Source of the DNA: Heloderma charlesbogerti
Taxonomy: Eukaryota; Chordata; Lepidosauria; Squamata; Helodermatidae
Assembly (NCBI GenBank): GCA_026122225.1
Contig: JANEZZ010002877.1
Location: 2,046,001-2,110,000 of the forward strand
Length of the DNA stretch: 64,000 bases
Direction: 5' to 3'
Positions 10,591-22,374 of the stretch are shown here, one piece after another. A program made the translations under genes and the position numbers. The notes below the pieces were generated by a model. That model searched no databases. It was not told the origin of the DNA and saw only the letters and a list, made by a program, of their open reading frames with translations. The first letter of the stretch is position 1. Each line of letters starts with the position of its first letter.

Positions 10591-13394
10591 TTTTAAATGG
10601 AGCCAGCAGGTTTTCCTTCAGAATCTTTAAGGAGTCCCAAGGGAACAGGCCAGTCTCTTACCATTACTCTCTAGCTCAGAGACTGGAAACCAGAAACTTC
10701 ATATCTTTATACTCGAGGATTCCTTCTAGATCCCTGGCTTTCATCTGCATGCATTAGAGCCAGCCCAAGACATTTTTCTCCCTGATGCAGAGGACAAGGT
10801 GGTGCCCCCTCCACTCTACATTCAGAAGCCGACTGCACTGGCAGTTGAATTTTACTTCAACACTAGCAATGGGATACGGTCATCCACCTCACCTAAGGGC
10901 AGCAGGCTACTTGAAGGGGTGCAGGACAGGCTGTGCGACACACACAGCTCTGTCCCCCAAGAGATGGGAGAAGCCGGGGGCCTCAGGAGGAATGTTTGGA
11001 CAGGGCTGCCATTAATGCCCCCAAATATCTGCCACCTGAGGTGGTTGCTTCACTCTGCCTGATGGTAGGGCCGGGCCGGATGTGTATGTTAAAACTGTCA
11101 ATTATTCTTACACTTTCAGCCAGGTTTATGTTGCTGTGGGAGAGCCAGACAGTTGCAATATCCTCTGACCTGTGACTGGGGGTAGTCAGGCACCACACTT
11201 TGGGAAATCATAATCTAGTTTGGGGAACCTAATTTTGGCAGCTCTAGTTCCATTCAGTTGACATTTTGTGAGGATAATGTAATTCCGTAGCAGCTTCCAT
11301 TTGGTCGTAGAAAATATCCTCGGGTATAATTGGCTCTGAATGCCTGGAAACCTATCTTGTTTCTGGTATTTTAGTTCCAAGGATATCTTTGGATAGCTTC
11401 ACTATCCAAGATTTATTCCAAAAGTCAGAAGGGTCAGGAAGTGCATGGGAAAGAGGATCAGTAGAACCCATTTAGACAATCACATACAACAGTTTGTTCC
11501 AATAAGAGCTTTCTACCTAATAAAAAGTAGAGTGGAACCAGAGCTTGCATGGTTGCTTAGGAGTGCTTTCAGGTACTGAAATTTAATACCCGGGAAAAGT
11601 TTGCTTTTATTTCTAAAGCTCATTGTAACTTTACGTGAGCAGAAGTACTGCAGGGTGTGACGTAAAGCAAGGAACTTTGGGGAATGATATTGTTCCTGAA
11701 AGGTTTGCACAACAGCACCTTCTCATTGATCATGTACACAAAACAGCTACAGAGTTAGATCTAATAAGAAGCTGTTGCATGCATGCCCTCTAACATTTGG
11801 CAAAGGAAAAAGGGGGTCCTCGATGTAGGAATAAGCAGGCTCAATGCCATTTCTGCGAGGTCTCGTGGCATGCTCCACCCCCAAAATACTGACTTTGAAA
11901 TATAACCACAGCCTATAAAACACATGTTAGGATTTAGATATCATGAATTAGCATGGACCACAAGCCATTCCCCAAATACAAAGATTTTTAGTATTTCAAA
12001 ATTCAATACATGCCAGTAAAGTTGTCAGATCCAGTCAACTGGTAAGGCAGATGGCACCCAAAATGAATGAAAATGTGTAAAGCTGCATATCCATAGGCAT
12101 CCAAGTAATCTTTCAGCAGCAACATCACATAGGACAATTGTTGAAAAATCCAGCTAAATGTACCACCAACTGGACATGTGATCTCAGTTGCCACGGGCTT
12201 TTATTTTATAAGCATTTACTTAACTGCCACATAACAAAAATGTAACACTCCGCAACTGCCATTCTCACATTTCATAACAGTGTGGAGAGAGCTTCTCTAG
12301 TGTTATGTTTTTTTCTCGATTACATGCCATGTCGACATTTGGGAGGATATGTATTGCGTTGTATTGCTGGCATGAAAGAAATTGTCGCTTTCATGTTTAT
12401 GGTATTCAGAAACAACCTTTTTGAAATGGATCCCAGACTAACACTCAGGCTGACGATGAGGGGGCCGTGTTAGAAAATATGCTGTTACTTCTTGGCTGGC
12501 AAGAGTCAGTCTTTTAGTCAGATCTTTTGAGGGTTTTTGTTTTGTTTACCAAACCCTCCATTTGGTTTTGCTGTTCATCATCCATTTCTTTTTTAATAAA
12601 AGAGAGGAGAATAATTATTATAACTGGTGCTGTGCTGGATATTTCAATTCTTCTTTTTTTGGCAGTTCTATTTTGGCCTTGGGGGTGGGGATGAGGGCAA
12701 AATGAAAACTCTGGCGAGAGAGGCTGGGGAGGTGAGAAGTTCAAATATTTTTCTCCTTGGGGAGGAAGACCCCAAGTGTAGTGAGTGACTGAGGGATCTT
12801 CTGCTGCTGCGGCTGCTGCTTTAAAAATGCAACAGCACGAGAATCTTTACACACAAGCTTCTTCAGCCCAGCAGGTCTTCCTTAACTTCCATGAGACCAC
12901 ATGATGTTACCCTCTGTCATAGGCATTTGGGAAGAGCTCCTGGGCTGCTGAAGCCTCTCTCCAAACAATCCCAGGCTGCTACAAGCAAGAACAAATGGGA
13001 CTTTTAGAACTTTAGAAAAACTCTGTTCTTGTTTGCAGCATCACAGAGCTCTTTGCAGAGAGGCTTTCTGCAGAAAGGCATTCAGAAACTCCTAATGTGC
13101 TGCAACCCTCTTCACAAAGAGTTCTGTGCTGCTGCAAGCAAGAACAGAGATTTTCTAAATCTTATGAAAGGCGAGATCTTCCCTCTGGTCAACTCCTGGG
13201 GCATATAAGCAGGCCCACCATGTGGCTCCTTCTCTGTGGTGGCCCAGACTTCCCCAACTGACTCTCCCTAAATTTTACATATTGCTATAAACTATGGTTA
13301 GTCACCAGTTGATGGGGATGGGAAGGAATTTTATCTGGGGAGCACAACTGGCCATGTGCTCATAGGGTTTTCACCTTCCACATAGCAGTTTAGT
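10591..13394. other. Unassigned non-coding region
   Basis: I find no protein family, RNA gene or clear transposon. A similar phrase, 'gctgctacaagcaagaaca', occurs near 12980 and again as 'gctgctgcaagcaagaaca' near 13125, so 12950-13170 contains an imperfect local duplication. Short open frames (for example 11513-11710 and 12514-12744) show no motif and look random. Confidence 0.45.
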
Positions 13395-14484
13395 TGCATG
13401 AAATGTTACCTTGCTGATTGTTTACTGTCACAACTGCATCATGGGGTGGGCGGCATGATGGGTATTGGCCCAGTTCCATTTTGGAGTTTTGTCCTGATGG
13501 ATGACCTTTATCAAGAGAGGGACAGGAGGAGTGCAACCCTGTTAATTCTGCTTGATCTCTCATCAGCTTTTGATACCATTGACTATGGTATCCTCTTGGA
13601 TCAACTCCGTGGGATGGATATCAGAGGCACTGTGTTACAGTGGTTCTGGTCCTACCTGTGGGGCCAATTTCAGAGATTAACATTGGGTGACCATTCCTCG
13701 GCCACTTGGCAATTGAGCTACGGGGTGCCGCAGGGTACCATCTTGTCCCCAATGTTATTTAACATCTATATGAAGCCGCTGGGTGTGGCCATTAGGAGAT
13801 TTGGATCCAAGTGCCATCAGTATAATGAAGACATGCAGCTCTGTCTCCCTGTGACACCTGAATCAGGAGAGGCTGTGCAAGTCCTGGACCAGTGCCTGAA
13901 TTCAGTAATGGGCTGGATGAGGGCCAATAAACTGAAACGGAATCCTGGCAAGATGGAAGCCCTGTGGTGAGTTGTTCCGAAGTCTGGGAGATAGGCTCAT
14001 TGCCTGTTCTGGATGGGGTTGCACTCCATCTGAAAGATCAGGTCTGTAGTTTGGGGGTACTCCTACATCCATCACTGTCGCTGGAGGCCCATGTGGCTGT
14101 GGTAGCTCAGAGTGCCTCTTACCAGCTTCGGTTGGTTCATCAACTACAGCCTCTCCTGGCCAGGGATAGCCTGGCCACAGGGGTACAAGCATTAGTAACC
14201 TCAAGACTGGATTACTGCAATGCGCTCTATGTGGGGCTGCCCTTAAGGCTGCTCCAGAAGCTGGAGCTAGTGCAGAATGCAGCAGTTTGGCTGTTGTCAG
14301 GAGCTGCCCCTTTTCAGCATGTAACTCCTTTGTTGAGGGAACTGCACTGGCTGCCTATTCACTACTGGGCCAGGTTTAATATATTAGTACTAGTGTACAA
14401 AGCCCTAAACAACTTGGGACCAGGATTCCTGAGAGAGCGCCTTCTTCTTTACCTATTTGCTGCCAGGGCAGGTTTAAGGTTTTA
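13395..14484 (+). pseudogene. L2-like LINE reverse-transcriptase pseudogene
   Basis: ORF2 fragment in two adjacent frames (13398-13970 and 13964-14485). RT motif A reads 'LLDLSSAFDTIDYGILL', followed by 'GVPQGTILSPMLFNIY'. The catalytic box is damaged: 'HQYNEDMQLCLPV' replaces the usual YADD, so the enzyme would be inactive even if the frame were restored. After a frame change near 13967 the text continues as 'LKDQVCSLGVLLHPSL', then 'SRLDYCNALYVGLPLRLLQK', then 'LRELHWLPIHYWARFNILVLVYKALNNLGPGFL'. Family assignment rests on the LDLSAAFDTVDH pattern typical of L2 rather than CR1. Confidence 0.85.
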
Positions 14485-14556
14485 GTTTTATTTATTTATT
14501 TATTTTAAAACATTTGTATCCCACCCTATATCATTAAGATCACAGGGCAGCATACG
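14485..14556 (-). mobile_element. Short LINE/SINE 3'-end insertion, reversed
   Basis: Plus strand shows a (TTTA)n run and then 'aacatttgtatcccaccct', the complement of a LINE/SINE 3' tail. It lies between two similar stretches of L2 text (14393-14446 and 14561-14614), interrupting the element. Confidence 0.5.
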
Positions 14557-15025
14557 TCTTGTGTACAAAACCCTAAACAACTTGGAACCAGGATACCTGA
14601 GACAGCGCCTTCTCCCTTACCATCCTATCACTGAGGTCATGCTTCTGGTGGTTCCACAAGGACCTATGGCCTGATTGGAGTCCACCAGGAGAAGAGCCTG
14701 CAGTGTGGTGGCCCCCTTTCTATGGAACTCCCTGCCCCTGGAGGTCAGGCAGGCACCAACACTGTGTTGTTTCCAGTGCCTCCTGAAAACAGCACTTGTT
14801 CCAGGAGGCATTCCTTAATTGACCAGGTGTGGTTTCTATTGGCATTCTGTTGTTGATTTTAAAAGCATGATTTTAAGGTGGTGTTTTAATCTGTTTATTC
14901 TTCTATTGTTTTATCTTCTACTGTTATTCTATTCTGTTTCATCTTTTGTGTTCACCACTCCAAAATCTGTTTTAGATATGGAGCGGTAGAAAAATATTGT
15001 AAATAAATAAATAAATAAATAAATT
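14557..15025 (+). pseudogene. L2-like LINE 3' end with (AAATA)n tail
   Basis: Repeats the 'LVYKTLNNLEPGYLRQRLLPY' block already present at 14393, then continues through the C-terminus ('VAPFLWNSLPLEVRQAPTL'-like, decayed) to the 3' UTR. It ends 'ctgttttagatatggagcgg' with an (AAATA)n tail at about 14998-15025. Non-coding by stops and frameshifts. Confidence 0.7.
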
Positions 15026-17084
15026 CAAGGGGTACGTGGGGTGGACACCTCACTCCCCAATAAAAGGGGGATTTCTACAAGGGATCATGGGGGTGGAGCT
15101 GCAGGGATCCATCACATCCAAGGGGCAGGAAGGAGGAACATTGCAACAGCCCATGCCATGGCATATAACCCCAAGTTCCTGCCTCCTGGGCTGGGGAGAA
15201 AAACAGCCAGTAGGCAGGCTGGCAACTAAGTGGATCTGGCCCTATGCCACACCAAACAATGAAAGCTGTAACCATTAAAGTTGTCCCCATGTATAACCCA
15301 TCGTTGATAGGATGTGGTGTATGATTCCCCTTCTGTTCTGCCACCTGATAAGCATTGCTGGCACAAAGACATACCTTCACATACAAATAACTATCCGAAG
15401 TGCCTACCTGTTTACAAGAGGTACTTTTCCGTGTTTAAGATCCTAGCCACACGTGGGCATCAATCAAGGGTGATCCAGTGTGCTAAAAATAAGTAGATTG
15501 GCTCCTTCCTCCAGCTCTTTCTTGTTCTTTCACTGAACAAACCTTCAAGTGGAGCAAAAACCAGTGTCGGAATGACTTCTTTCGTATCAAGCTTTATGAT
15601 GTTAGCTAATTGGTACCATATATGTTTAGCTTCTTTGGTATTTACATTTCCTAAGTGGATTTACTTTTAATACTGTTCGTAATTATAGGGCTTGTAAAAA
15701 CGTATTCCCTTCCATCAAATGGAGAATTTTCTAACAGGTTTTTACAAGTCAATAGCACCTCCTCACCCTCCCAAAATATAAATATGTTAATTGAGCATTG
15801 GTTCACATTTGTGGTTTAACCCCTGGCATTCAGTCACAGCTGAAGTAATAGCGAATTAGCTAGTAATTTGCACTTCCTTGGTATCTAAGTCACACTTGAA
15901 GGTGGTGGGTTTATTTTTAAAAAAGGTTTTGCCATTACCTTTAAGCCACCAGACAAGATATATCAAATCTTGTCTGCACATACTTAACCTCGCAGTACTT
16001 GGAACTATCATCACATTATGCAGTGGCAGCCGATGACGTGGAGTGAGGATGGGAACACACAGACAAGATGATATGGCATCAGGAAATGGGGTAAGTCTTA
16101 TGAAGGGGAAGTACTCAAAAAAGGGATGCTTTATGAGCGGCATGCCCGTTTCTCATAACATGTATTTCTGCCTAGGGGCTGGATTTATTTTGAAATTAAT
16201 GAAAAACTGAACAGAATAATGCCCATTCAGTTCAATTTTCATTCCCTCCATTTTCATTCCATTGAGGAACAAATGGGTACATTTTTGGCACTCCCATTCT
16301 TACTAATTTGGGGGGTGGGGTAGAAAATGAAATAAATAAATCATCCATGCCATTTTGGGGTGGGCTTACTTGCTCCAGTGGTGTCAGCAGAATTCTTCAC
16401 AATACTCCAGCTTTTGTGTTGTTCTAAGATAAATAAATATGGTGGCTACCAATGGAGGCTGCCATTTTCGCCAAAATGATCCAGAATGATGCAATAGCTG
16501 AGGCATTGGGGGTAAATCAAATGGAGGCTGCTAAAGGTTGCCAAAACCAGCTCCATTGTTGCTGCCACAACAGGCACAAGCAAAACAAAAACAACAACCC
16601 ACCAGTACAAAAATGAAAAGACATAAGTAATTAGATTAACAAAAGGTGATTTCTATGAATGAGCAACGGAACAAATATGATTTTTACAAATACATTTTTA
16701 AAAACTATTGAGGTCTTTAATAAAACAAACTGAGCAACAAAATGAAAACACATACACATCCAAATCCAAATCCAAATCCCTGGTTCTTCCTAATCATCTT
16801 CTACTCTGAGATCTTGTTCTCCTTTAAAATCTGAAGGTTTAATTCTGCACTATTAGCAATGTTGCTATTTGTATAGCTGGGATTTTTTTTAATTGCCATT
16901 ATTCTGTAATGATGTTTCCAGCTTTGCTCTATGTAGAACAGGATATAAATAGAACATGGCAAAATCTTCAAAGAAATTCTACTGGACTTTTCTGACTTAC
17001 AGACAAGCTAATATGCCTCAGAACTGCAAAACAGCTTTTTTTTAGTTTATTCGTAAACAGTTTTCTTTCCTTATAAAGTACATA
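15026..17084. other. Unassigned non-coding region
   Basis: No supported gene. AT-rich from 15600. Small features only: a triple 'aaatcc' at 16760-16778, and 'gctctatgtagaacaggata' near 16927 that resembles a LINE 3' tail without a poly(AAATA) end. Open frames such as 15036-15278 and 15856-16143 have no recognisable domain. Confidence 0.45.
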
Positions 17085-17456
17085 CCTTTTGCTTTTGCTT
17101 ATGTGCTGGAAGTACTTCCCTTTTCAATACTGAATCTTCCACTGTTCTTCTTCACAGGATGACCCCGGGTTCTAGTATTGTGACTACCCACTTTCTCCAC
17201 ACCATGCCTAATTTTATAAACCTCTATCATGTCCCCCTTGTTTATCTTTTTTGTATGCTAAAAAGCCCCACACATTGTAAGCTTTCCTCAGAGGGGAGTT
17301 GCTCCAGTCCCTTTATCATTTTGGTTTCCCTCTTCTGCTACGTTTGCTCAGTAGCCCTTGGTGAAGGATTTGGTCACAAGGCTTGAAAGTAAACAAGGCA
17401 AGTAAACAATGTCTCCCTTATCCCTATGCTTGCTGACTCTCTCAAAGAACTCTAAT

Positions 17457-17830
17457 GGCGCAATCCTATGGGGATGGCCATAAGCCTGTGAGCTATGGCC
17501 AGCAAAGCAGAGCAGGAGGCGTGCCACAGGCAATCTTTGTCTCCATGCTCCTCCCACTCTTTATTTTTGCTAGTTGGACTTTTTCACCCATCTAGCTGAG
17601 GTGCTGGAGAGGGGGAGGAAGGAGGCCTGGGATGCCTGAGGATACAGCGTAAGCCCTCCCCCCCTCCCAGCAGATCCCCTTTCTCTCCCATGTTAGGTTG
17701 CCGGCAGGGTTCACTCTGTGCTGGCTGCGAGGGGGAGGGGAGCTCAGACTCCTGGGTCTGAGGTCGGAGCGCTGTCTCTGACCTCTGATCCAGGAAACTG
17801 AACTATCCTATGGCCCGTCAGGCTCTGTCT
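17457..17830. mobile_element. MITE inserted in CR1
   Basis: GC-rich non-coding insertion beginning 'ggcgcaatcctatggggat' and ending around 'actatcctatggcccgtca'. CR1 text stops at about 17455 and resumes after 17838. It shares the 'gcaatcctatgg' start with 7691-8110. Target duplication unclear. Confidence 0.5.
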
Positions 17831-18142
17831 AGGGTCCACAGAATTACTCTCTAAAAGATTAGTGAGATGGGATATATCTTGATTCTCCTTCAGCAAGTCT
17901 TGTCATATAGGTGGATAATTTGATCTTCAGTAATGCTTTCCATCAATTTATCTAGAATAGATGTTACCTGTCATTTTCTGGATCTTCCTGGATCCCTTTT
18001 TAGAAATTAGAGATGTTTTACATTGGACAGTTTTCAGTCCCCTGGCACAGGGACAGGTTACACATTTTTGTTAACAATGTCACATTTGAGTTCTTTAAGA
18101 ACTCTTAGATGGCTACCTTGTGATCCAAACCTGGTGATTTTG

Positions 18143-18719
18143 TTGTTGTTGTTGTTGTTCAGTCGTTAAGTCGTGTCCGACTCTTCGTGGCCCCATGGAC
18201 CATAGCATGCCAGGCCTTCCTGTCCTCCGCTCTCTCCCGGAGTGTGCTCAAGTTCATATTCATTGCATCGGTGATGCTATCTAGCCATCTCATCCTCTGC
18301 AGTCCCCTTCTCCTTTTGCCTTCAATCTTGCCCAGCATCAGGGTCTTTTCCAGGGAGTTTTTTCTTCGCATTAGGTGGCCAAAATATTTGAGCTTCAGCT
18401 TCAGTATCTGTCCTTCCAATGAGCAGTCAGGGTTGATTTCCTTTAGGATGGACTGATTTGACCTCCTTCCAGTCCAGGGGACTCGTAAGAGTCTTCTCCA
18501 GCACCACAGTTCCAAAGCATCAATTCTTCGGCGCTCAGCCTTCCTTATAGTCCAGCTCTCACAGCCGTATGTTACTATTGGGAAAACCATAGCTTTGATT
18601 ATACGAATCTTTGTTGGCAAGGTGATGTCTCTGCTTCTTACTATGCTGTCTAGGATTACCATAGCTTTCCTTCCAAGGAGCAAGCATCTTTTAATTTCAT
18701 GCCTACAGTCACCAATCAC
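18143..18719 (-). pseudogene. BovB (RTE) LINE 3' end
   Basis: Minus-strand 3'-terminal fragment of BovB ORF2. It runs from 'HEIKRCLLLGRKAM' through 'ESWTIRKAERRRIDALELWCW', 'LLRVPWTGRRSNQSILKEI', 'KLKYFGHLMRR' and 'RMRWLDSITDAMNM' to 'KSRTRLND'. The 3' end is the (GTT)n run at 18143. The coding part is still open (within 18159-18812), so it is a fairly young fragment. It is 5'-truncated and inserted into CR1 at the 'ggtgatttt' site. It lacks endonuclease and RT catalytic motifs. Confidence 0.9.
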
Positions 18720-18960
18720 CAATTTGTCAATAAAGTCTAGAACTTCATTTCTTGTTACCACCATTTGTCTCACTTCTTCAGACTCCCTTCCTCCAAATCT
18801 TAGTTCAGGCACAGGTATCTGGCCTACATCCTCTACAGTGAAGACTGATGTAAAAAATTAACTCCGCTCTTCTGCTATCTCCTTTTCATGCCTAGACCTC
18901 TTTGCATTGGTGAGTGCAGAGTTTTTTCAGTGTTGTTTCAGTTTCAGCCTTTTGATCTGT

Positions 18961-19580
18961 GGTGGTGTGCAATTTGTATCTTCACTCTATCCTTCTGAAA
19001 AGGCTGGTGCTCATTTTAGGGGCAAGGGAACAAAGACACCATGGTCATCTGATATGCTCTTCATTACGTTTAGCAAGCCCTCTTAAGATACCAGAAGCAG
19101 GATTGGACCAGGATGCAGAAGCAGGAGCAGGAGCAGATTGGCACTGGTGGAGGGTGGCAGACAGGGTGGGGAAGAACGGCATTCTGGACTCTGGTGGATG
19201 CAGTCCAGGCAGCAACAGCAGATTGTAGCAGGAGGGACATTGCATCACAGCAGTCAGAGAAGTGGAGGAATAAATAAGCCCCCTTTGTCCCCTAGACACA
19301 GAGGTGCAGGCAAAGAGCAGCATCAGAGAACTTGGCATGGGCAGAGACCATCCTTCAGCAACCCAGAGCCCTACAAATAGAGAGCCCCTGATAGCAGACA
19401 AGCAGGCAGATGGGTGGAGATTGATACTTGGTGCACATAGCACCATTACTCTTGTGTTCAGACCCTGATACCTCTTGCCCCAGTAATAAAACAGCAAAGA
19501 TTTAATACAAACACTAAACACCAGCAATAAAACATCTGCCAAGACCAGGGGGAAGGGGAATGGATTGGAGTATTCCAGCT
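18961..19580. other. Unassigned non-coding stretch
   Basis: Overlapping open frames on both strands (19045-19542 minus, 18959-19228 plus) show no domain and are low-complexity (repeated Gly/Ala/Gln-rich text). No gene is called. Confidence 0.4.
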
Positions 19581-19925
19581 TAGAGCTTTTCTACATGAAG
19601 CATTTATTGTGCACTGGTGATTCCTTGCTTGCCGTTGTTTACAGGTTCTTTACACAATGTCATGATCCTCTAGTTTTGTTTCTGTTTTTAAAGAGCACTT
19701 TTGGGCTGGGGGGGGGTAGAGTGAAGAAAATGGGGTATTATTTTTGAAAGTGAAAGAAAAAGCATTTTCCTACTTATGCATTTGTGCTATTCCGCTGTAT
19801 CGCAATGCCACCTAGAAGTTATGTAGAGGAAAAGCAGGAAATGAAAAGCTGAGCTCAGATCTCAGTTCTGTGACGAAACCAAAAGTAGACACAGAAATTA
19901 ACAGCCTTGTGTAGAAAAGCTCATA
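19581..19925. mobile_element. TIR element, TAGAGC(Y)TTTSTACATGAAG family, copy 1
   Basis: Starts TAGAGCTTTTCTACATGAAG and ends with the complement of TATGAGCTTTTCTACACAAG, so it has inverted termini about 18 bp long. Just inside the left end is 'catttattgtgcactggtga', which recurs as 'catttattgtgtgcttgtga' in the second copy at 54022-54393. Non-coding. The TAGAG terminus suits hAT, but no matching 8-bp duplication was seen. Confidence 0.65.
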
Positions 19926-20928
19926 GAGTTCCCCAAGCCTGCTGATACTTCTCTCTTGTGCATGGATGGTGCCATTTTGGCTACATGAGGATTAGTAATC
20001 AGAAAATGAGTTTGCTATATATAATTAGATATTCTTATTAAACTACTGCAAATCCCATGTCACCATGGGGGCTAGTAGTCTGAGAATGATTGGATAAAAA
20101 TATGTTTGCCCGTTTCCCTTGCAACTGGAACAACTTTACACTTTTAAAATAAATGTACTACAAATAAACCGGCAAAGGTGAAAAAAAAGATGTTTTTAAA
20201 AAGATCATTTACCATTTCTTGACATTTGTGGTCGAAAACATGTGAGGTAAGATTTCTCTCTCCTCCCTTTGGTGTCCTTTTAGCTTCTTCTCCTCAGCTT
20301 CTCTTCCTCCTCCTCTATCATCAACTAACTTTTCTTCAGGCCCTTTCCCAACATTCTGTGCCTGCCCTTTCATTGGCCCAGCACTCTAAGAGCTCACAGG
20401 GGTAAGCATTATTACACATTCATACACACAGTGTGTCACATGTTACATTACATGCACAGTGTGGGGCATATGCATTAACCTCACCTTTGCCTCATCCCTC
20501 TCTCTTCTCCTTTCCTGAGCTGCTCAAAGCACAAGCTTTCAACTTTTCCAAAGTTTCAATTTTTTCTGCATATCTATACTGCTCAAGCTTCAGTTTAAAA
20601 CAAACAAAATGAACAAAATGCATCGCATAGATCTCTAATAATAAGCCTTACAGTAGCATATTCTTATATGCAATACATCATTTATAAAAGGTGTATAGAT
20701 TTTCTTGCATGGTGTATTTTTCCAAGTCACATAAATGGGGACCTGTGTAACACTCACATATATGTAGGGAGGTGGCGGAATGCAGTTTACACATGTATGC
20801 AACTTCATAACTGGTGTGAGACGTGCCTATTTTGTATTTGGGCTTTTAAACCCGAGTACAAAATATCAGCCTCATTGGTAGGCACCATATTGCTCCTTCT
20901 GAACTGGCTTTTCAAATCTTTCATCAAT
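19926..20928. other. Unassigned non-coding region
   Basis: AT-rich, no recognised gene or complete repeat. A pair of 'acatgttacattacatgcac'-type words lies near 20440. Confidence 0.4.
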
Positions 20929-22054
20929 TGTTGTTGTTGTTGTTCAGTCGTTCAGTCATGTCCGACTCTTCGTGACTCCATGGACCAAAGCACGCCAGGC
21001 CTTCCTGTCCTCCACTCTCTCCCGGAGTGTGCTCAAATTCATATTCATTGCATCGGTAGAGATGTCAGAGAATTCCGCCACGGATCTCTGTAGGGCCGAA
21101 TGCCAGTGCATTCGGCCCCCCGAAATCCGTGGCGGAACGAAGCCCCCTCACCCCGCGAAAGGCGCATGAAATGGGACACCTACCTGCTGCCGTTCGCGCT
21201 GACTTGCGAATGGTGGCCGAGTCCGCAGCCGCCATTCGCTTCATCACTATAGCTGTGATAGGCTACGTAAATACTTACGTAGCCTATCATGGCTAACGCA
21301 GGGACGCCATTTGCATCCCTGCGGAAGCCATGATAGGCTGCGTAAGTATTTACGTAGCCTATCATGGCAAAAAAAAAGGGAACGCAAATGGCGGCAGCTA
21401 CGGTGGCTGCCATTTGCTTTCCCTTTTTTTTTTTGCCGTGATAGCCTACGTAAATATTTATGTAGGCTATTACGGCAAAAGAGGGGCGCAAATGGCGTAG
21501 TGGCCGCCATTTGTGTTCCCCTTTTTTTTCCTGCCGTAATAGGCTATGTAAATATGTACGTAGCCTATCACGGCAAAATACAGGGACGCAAATGGCGGTG
21601 GCTACAGCAGCTGCCATTTGCGTCCCTGCAGGCTGCCTAGCTTGTCCGGCTGCAGGTGGCCCTGGCCGGCGGCTCCGCGGAATCTCCGTGGAGTGGAGCT
21701 GGCTGGAGAGAATTTCAGGGGGAGGGATGGAGCACCTCCCCCCCACCGCAAATGTCACCCTTCGAAAAGGTGACTTTCGTACATCCCTATGCATCGGTGA
21801 TGCTATCTAGCCATCTCATCCTCTGCCGTTCCCTTCTCCTTTTGCCTTCAATCTTGCCCAGCATCAGGGTCTTTTCCAGGGAGTTTTCTCTTCGCGTTAG
21901 GTGGCCAAAATATTTGAGCTTCAGCTTCAGTATCTGTCCTTCCAATGAACAGTCAGGGTTGATTTCCTTTAGGATTGGCTGATTTGAACTCCTTGCAGTC
22001 CAGGGGACTCGTAAGAGTCTTCTCCAGCACCACAGTTTGAAAGCATCAATTCTT
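20929..22054 (-). mobile_element. BovB 3'-end fragment split by a hAT-type element
   Basis: Minus-strand BovB end with its (GTT)n terminus at 20929. The first part is 20929-21056 and the second is 21798-22054, reading 'WRRLLRVPWTARSSNQ', then 'LKYFGHLTRR', then 'KTLMLGKIEGKRR' on the minus strand. The target duplication tgcatcgg of the element at 21057-21789 is exact, and removing one copy restores continuous BovB sequence. 5'-truncated near 22054. Confidence 0.9.
21057..21789. mobile_element. Nested-palindrome hAT-type element, copy 2
   Basis: A 733-bp element with ends TAGAGATGTCAGAGAA and the complement of TAGGGATGTACGAAAG. Identical flanks tgcatcgg lie at 21049-21056 and 21790-21797. It sits inside BovB, so it moved after that BovB inserted. 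Module A palindromes are at about 21253-21291, 21329-21366, 21437-21475 and 21534-21573. Module B palindromes (GCAAATGGCGGC..., loops varied) are at about 21382-21423, 21486-21515 and 21583-21626. Unlike copies 1 and 3, A and B alternate and module C is missing. No transposase frame. Confidence 0.85.
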
Positions 22055-22374
22055 AAATGGGCTCAGACAACCCAAGGTTAAGCAAGTGTTGTTTTCAATG
22101 CAAATGAACATGAGTCAATACTTTATAATAGTTTTAAAGCAATTGCAAAGAAATAATTGGAGCTTATTTTTCTACTACATTTAATAACAGACATTCATCT
22201 ATACTTTGAGACCATACTTTGTGCTTTTCTTCATATGGAAGTTATAGAAATATAAGACTATCTCAAGGATTCAAATACAGTGTAGCACTCTTCTTTGCAA
22301 ACTGTCTTAAATTGGGCAGTATCTAACAGAGTCATTCTGCAAACTGAAATAGCGCTAGCGGAGCTCCACTGAAT
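22055..22374. other. Unassigned AT-rich stretch
   Basis: No gene or complete repeat recognised between the BovB fragment and the GTTGTGCAA repeat cluster. Confidence 0.35.

Larger units (their letters stand above)
17085..18960 (-). pseudogene. CR1 LINE, 3' portion, split by two insertions
   Basis: Plus strand carries the antisense CR1 text. In order it reads: 'aagtacttcccttttcaata', 'ggatgaccccgggttctagt', 'aacctctatcatgtccccct', 'gactctctcaaagaactctaat', then a MITE, then 'cttgtcatataggtggataa', 'tttgagttctttaagaactc', 'tggtgatttt'. A BovB end is inserted next, and the CR1 resumes at 18721 with 'RNEVLDFIDKL', 'PVPELRFGGRESEEVRQ' and 'FTVED', read toward 18860. It covers the C-terminal ORF2 half and part of the N-terminal RT region, with internal gaps and decay. 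The frame shown by an open stretch at 18159-18812 is a chance fusion of BovB and CR1. Confidence 0.8.

Noticed and set aside
18187..18456. Plus-strand frames overlapping BovB ends (also 21656-21982 and 59069-59668)
   Set aside because: They are antisense shadows of the BovB reverse-transcriptase frame and share identical wording wherever BovB occurs.
18159..18812. 217-codon open frame as a host gene
   Set aside because: It is the C-terminal end of BovB ORF2 fused by chance to antisense-inserted CR1 coding text.
19045..19542. 165-codon minus-strand frame as a possible exon
   Set aside because: No recognisable domain, low-complexity composition, and an overlapping plus-strand frame; no splice evidence.
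21180..21794. 204-codon minus-strand frame with repeated HDRLRKYLRSL text
   Set aside because: The repeats in the protein are the translated palindromic modules of the nested-palindrome element; the opposite strand gives nearly the same text.
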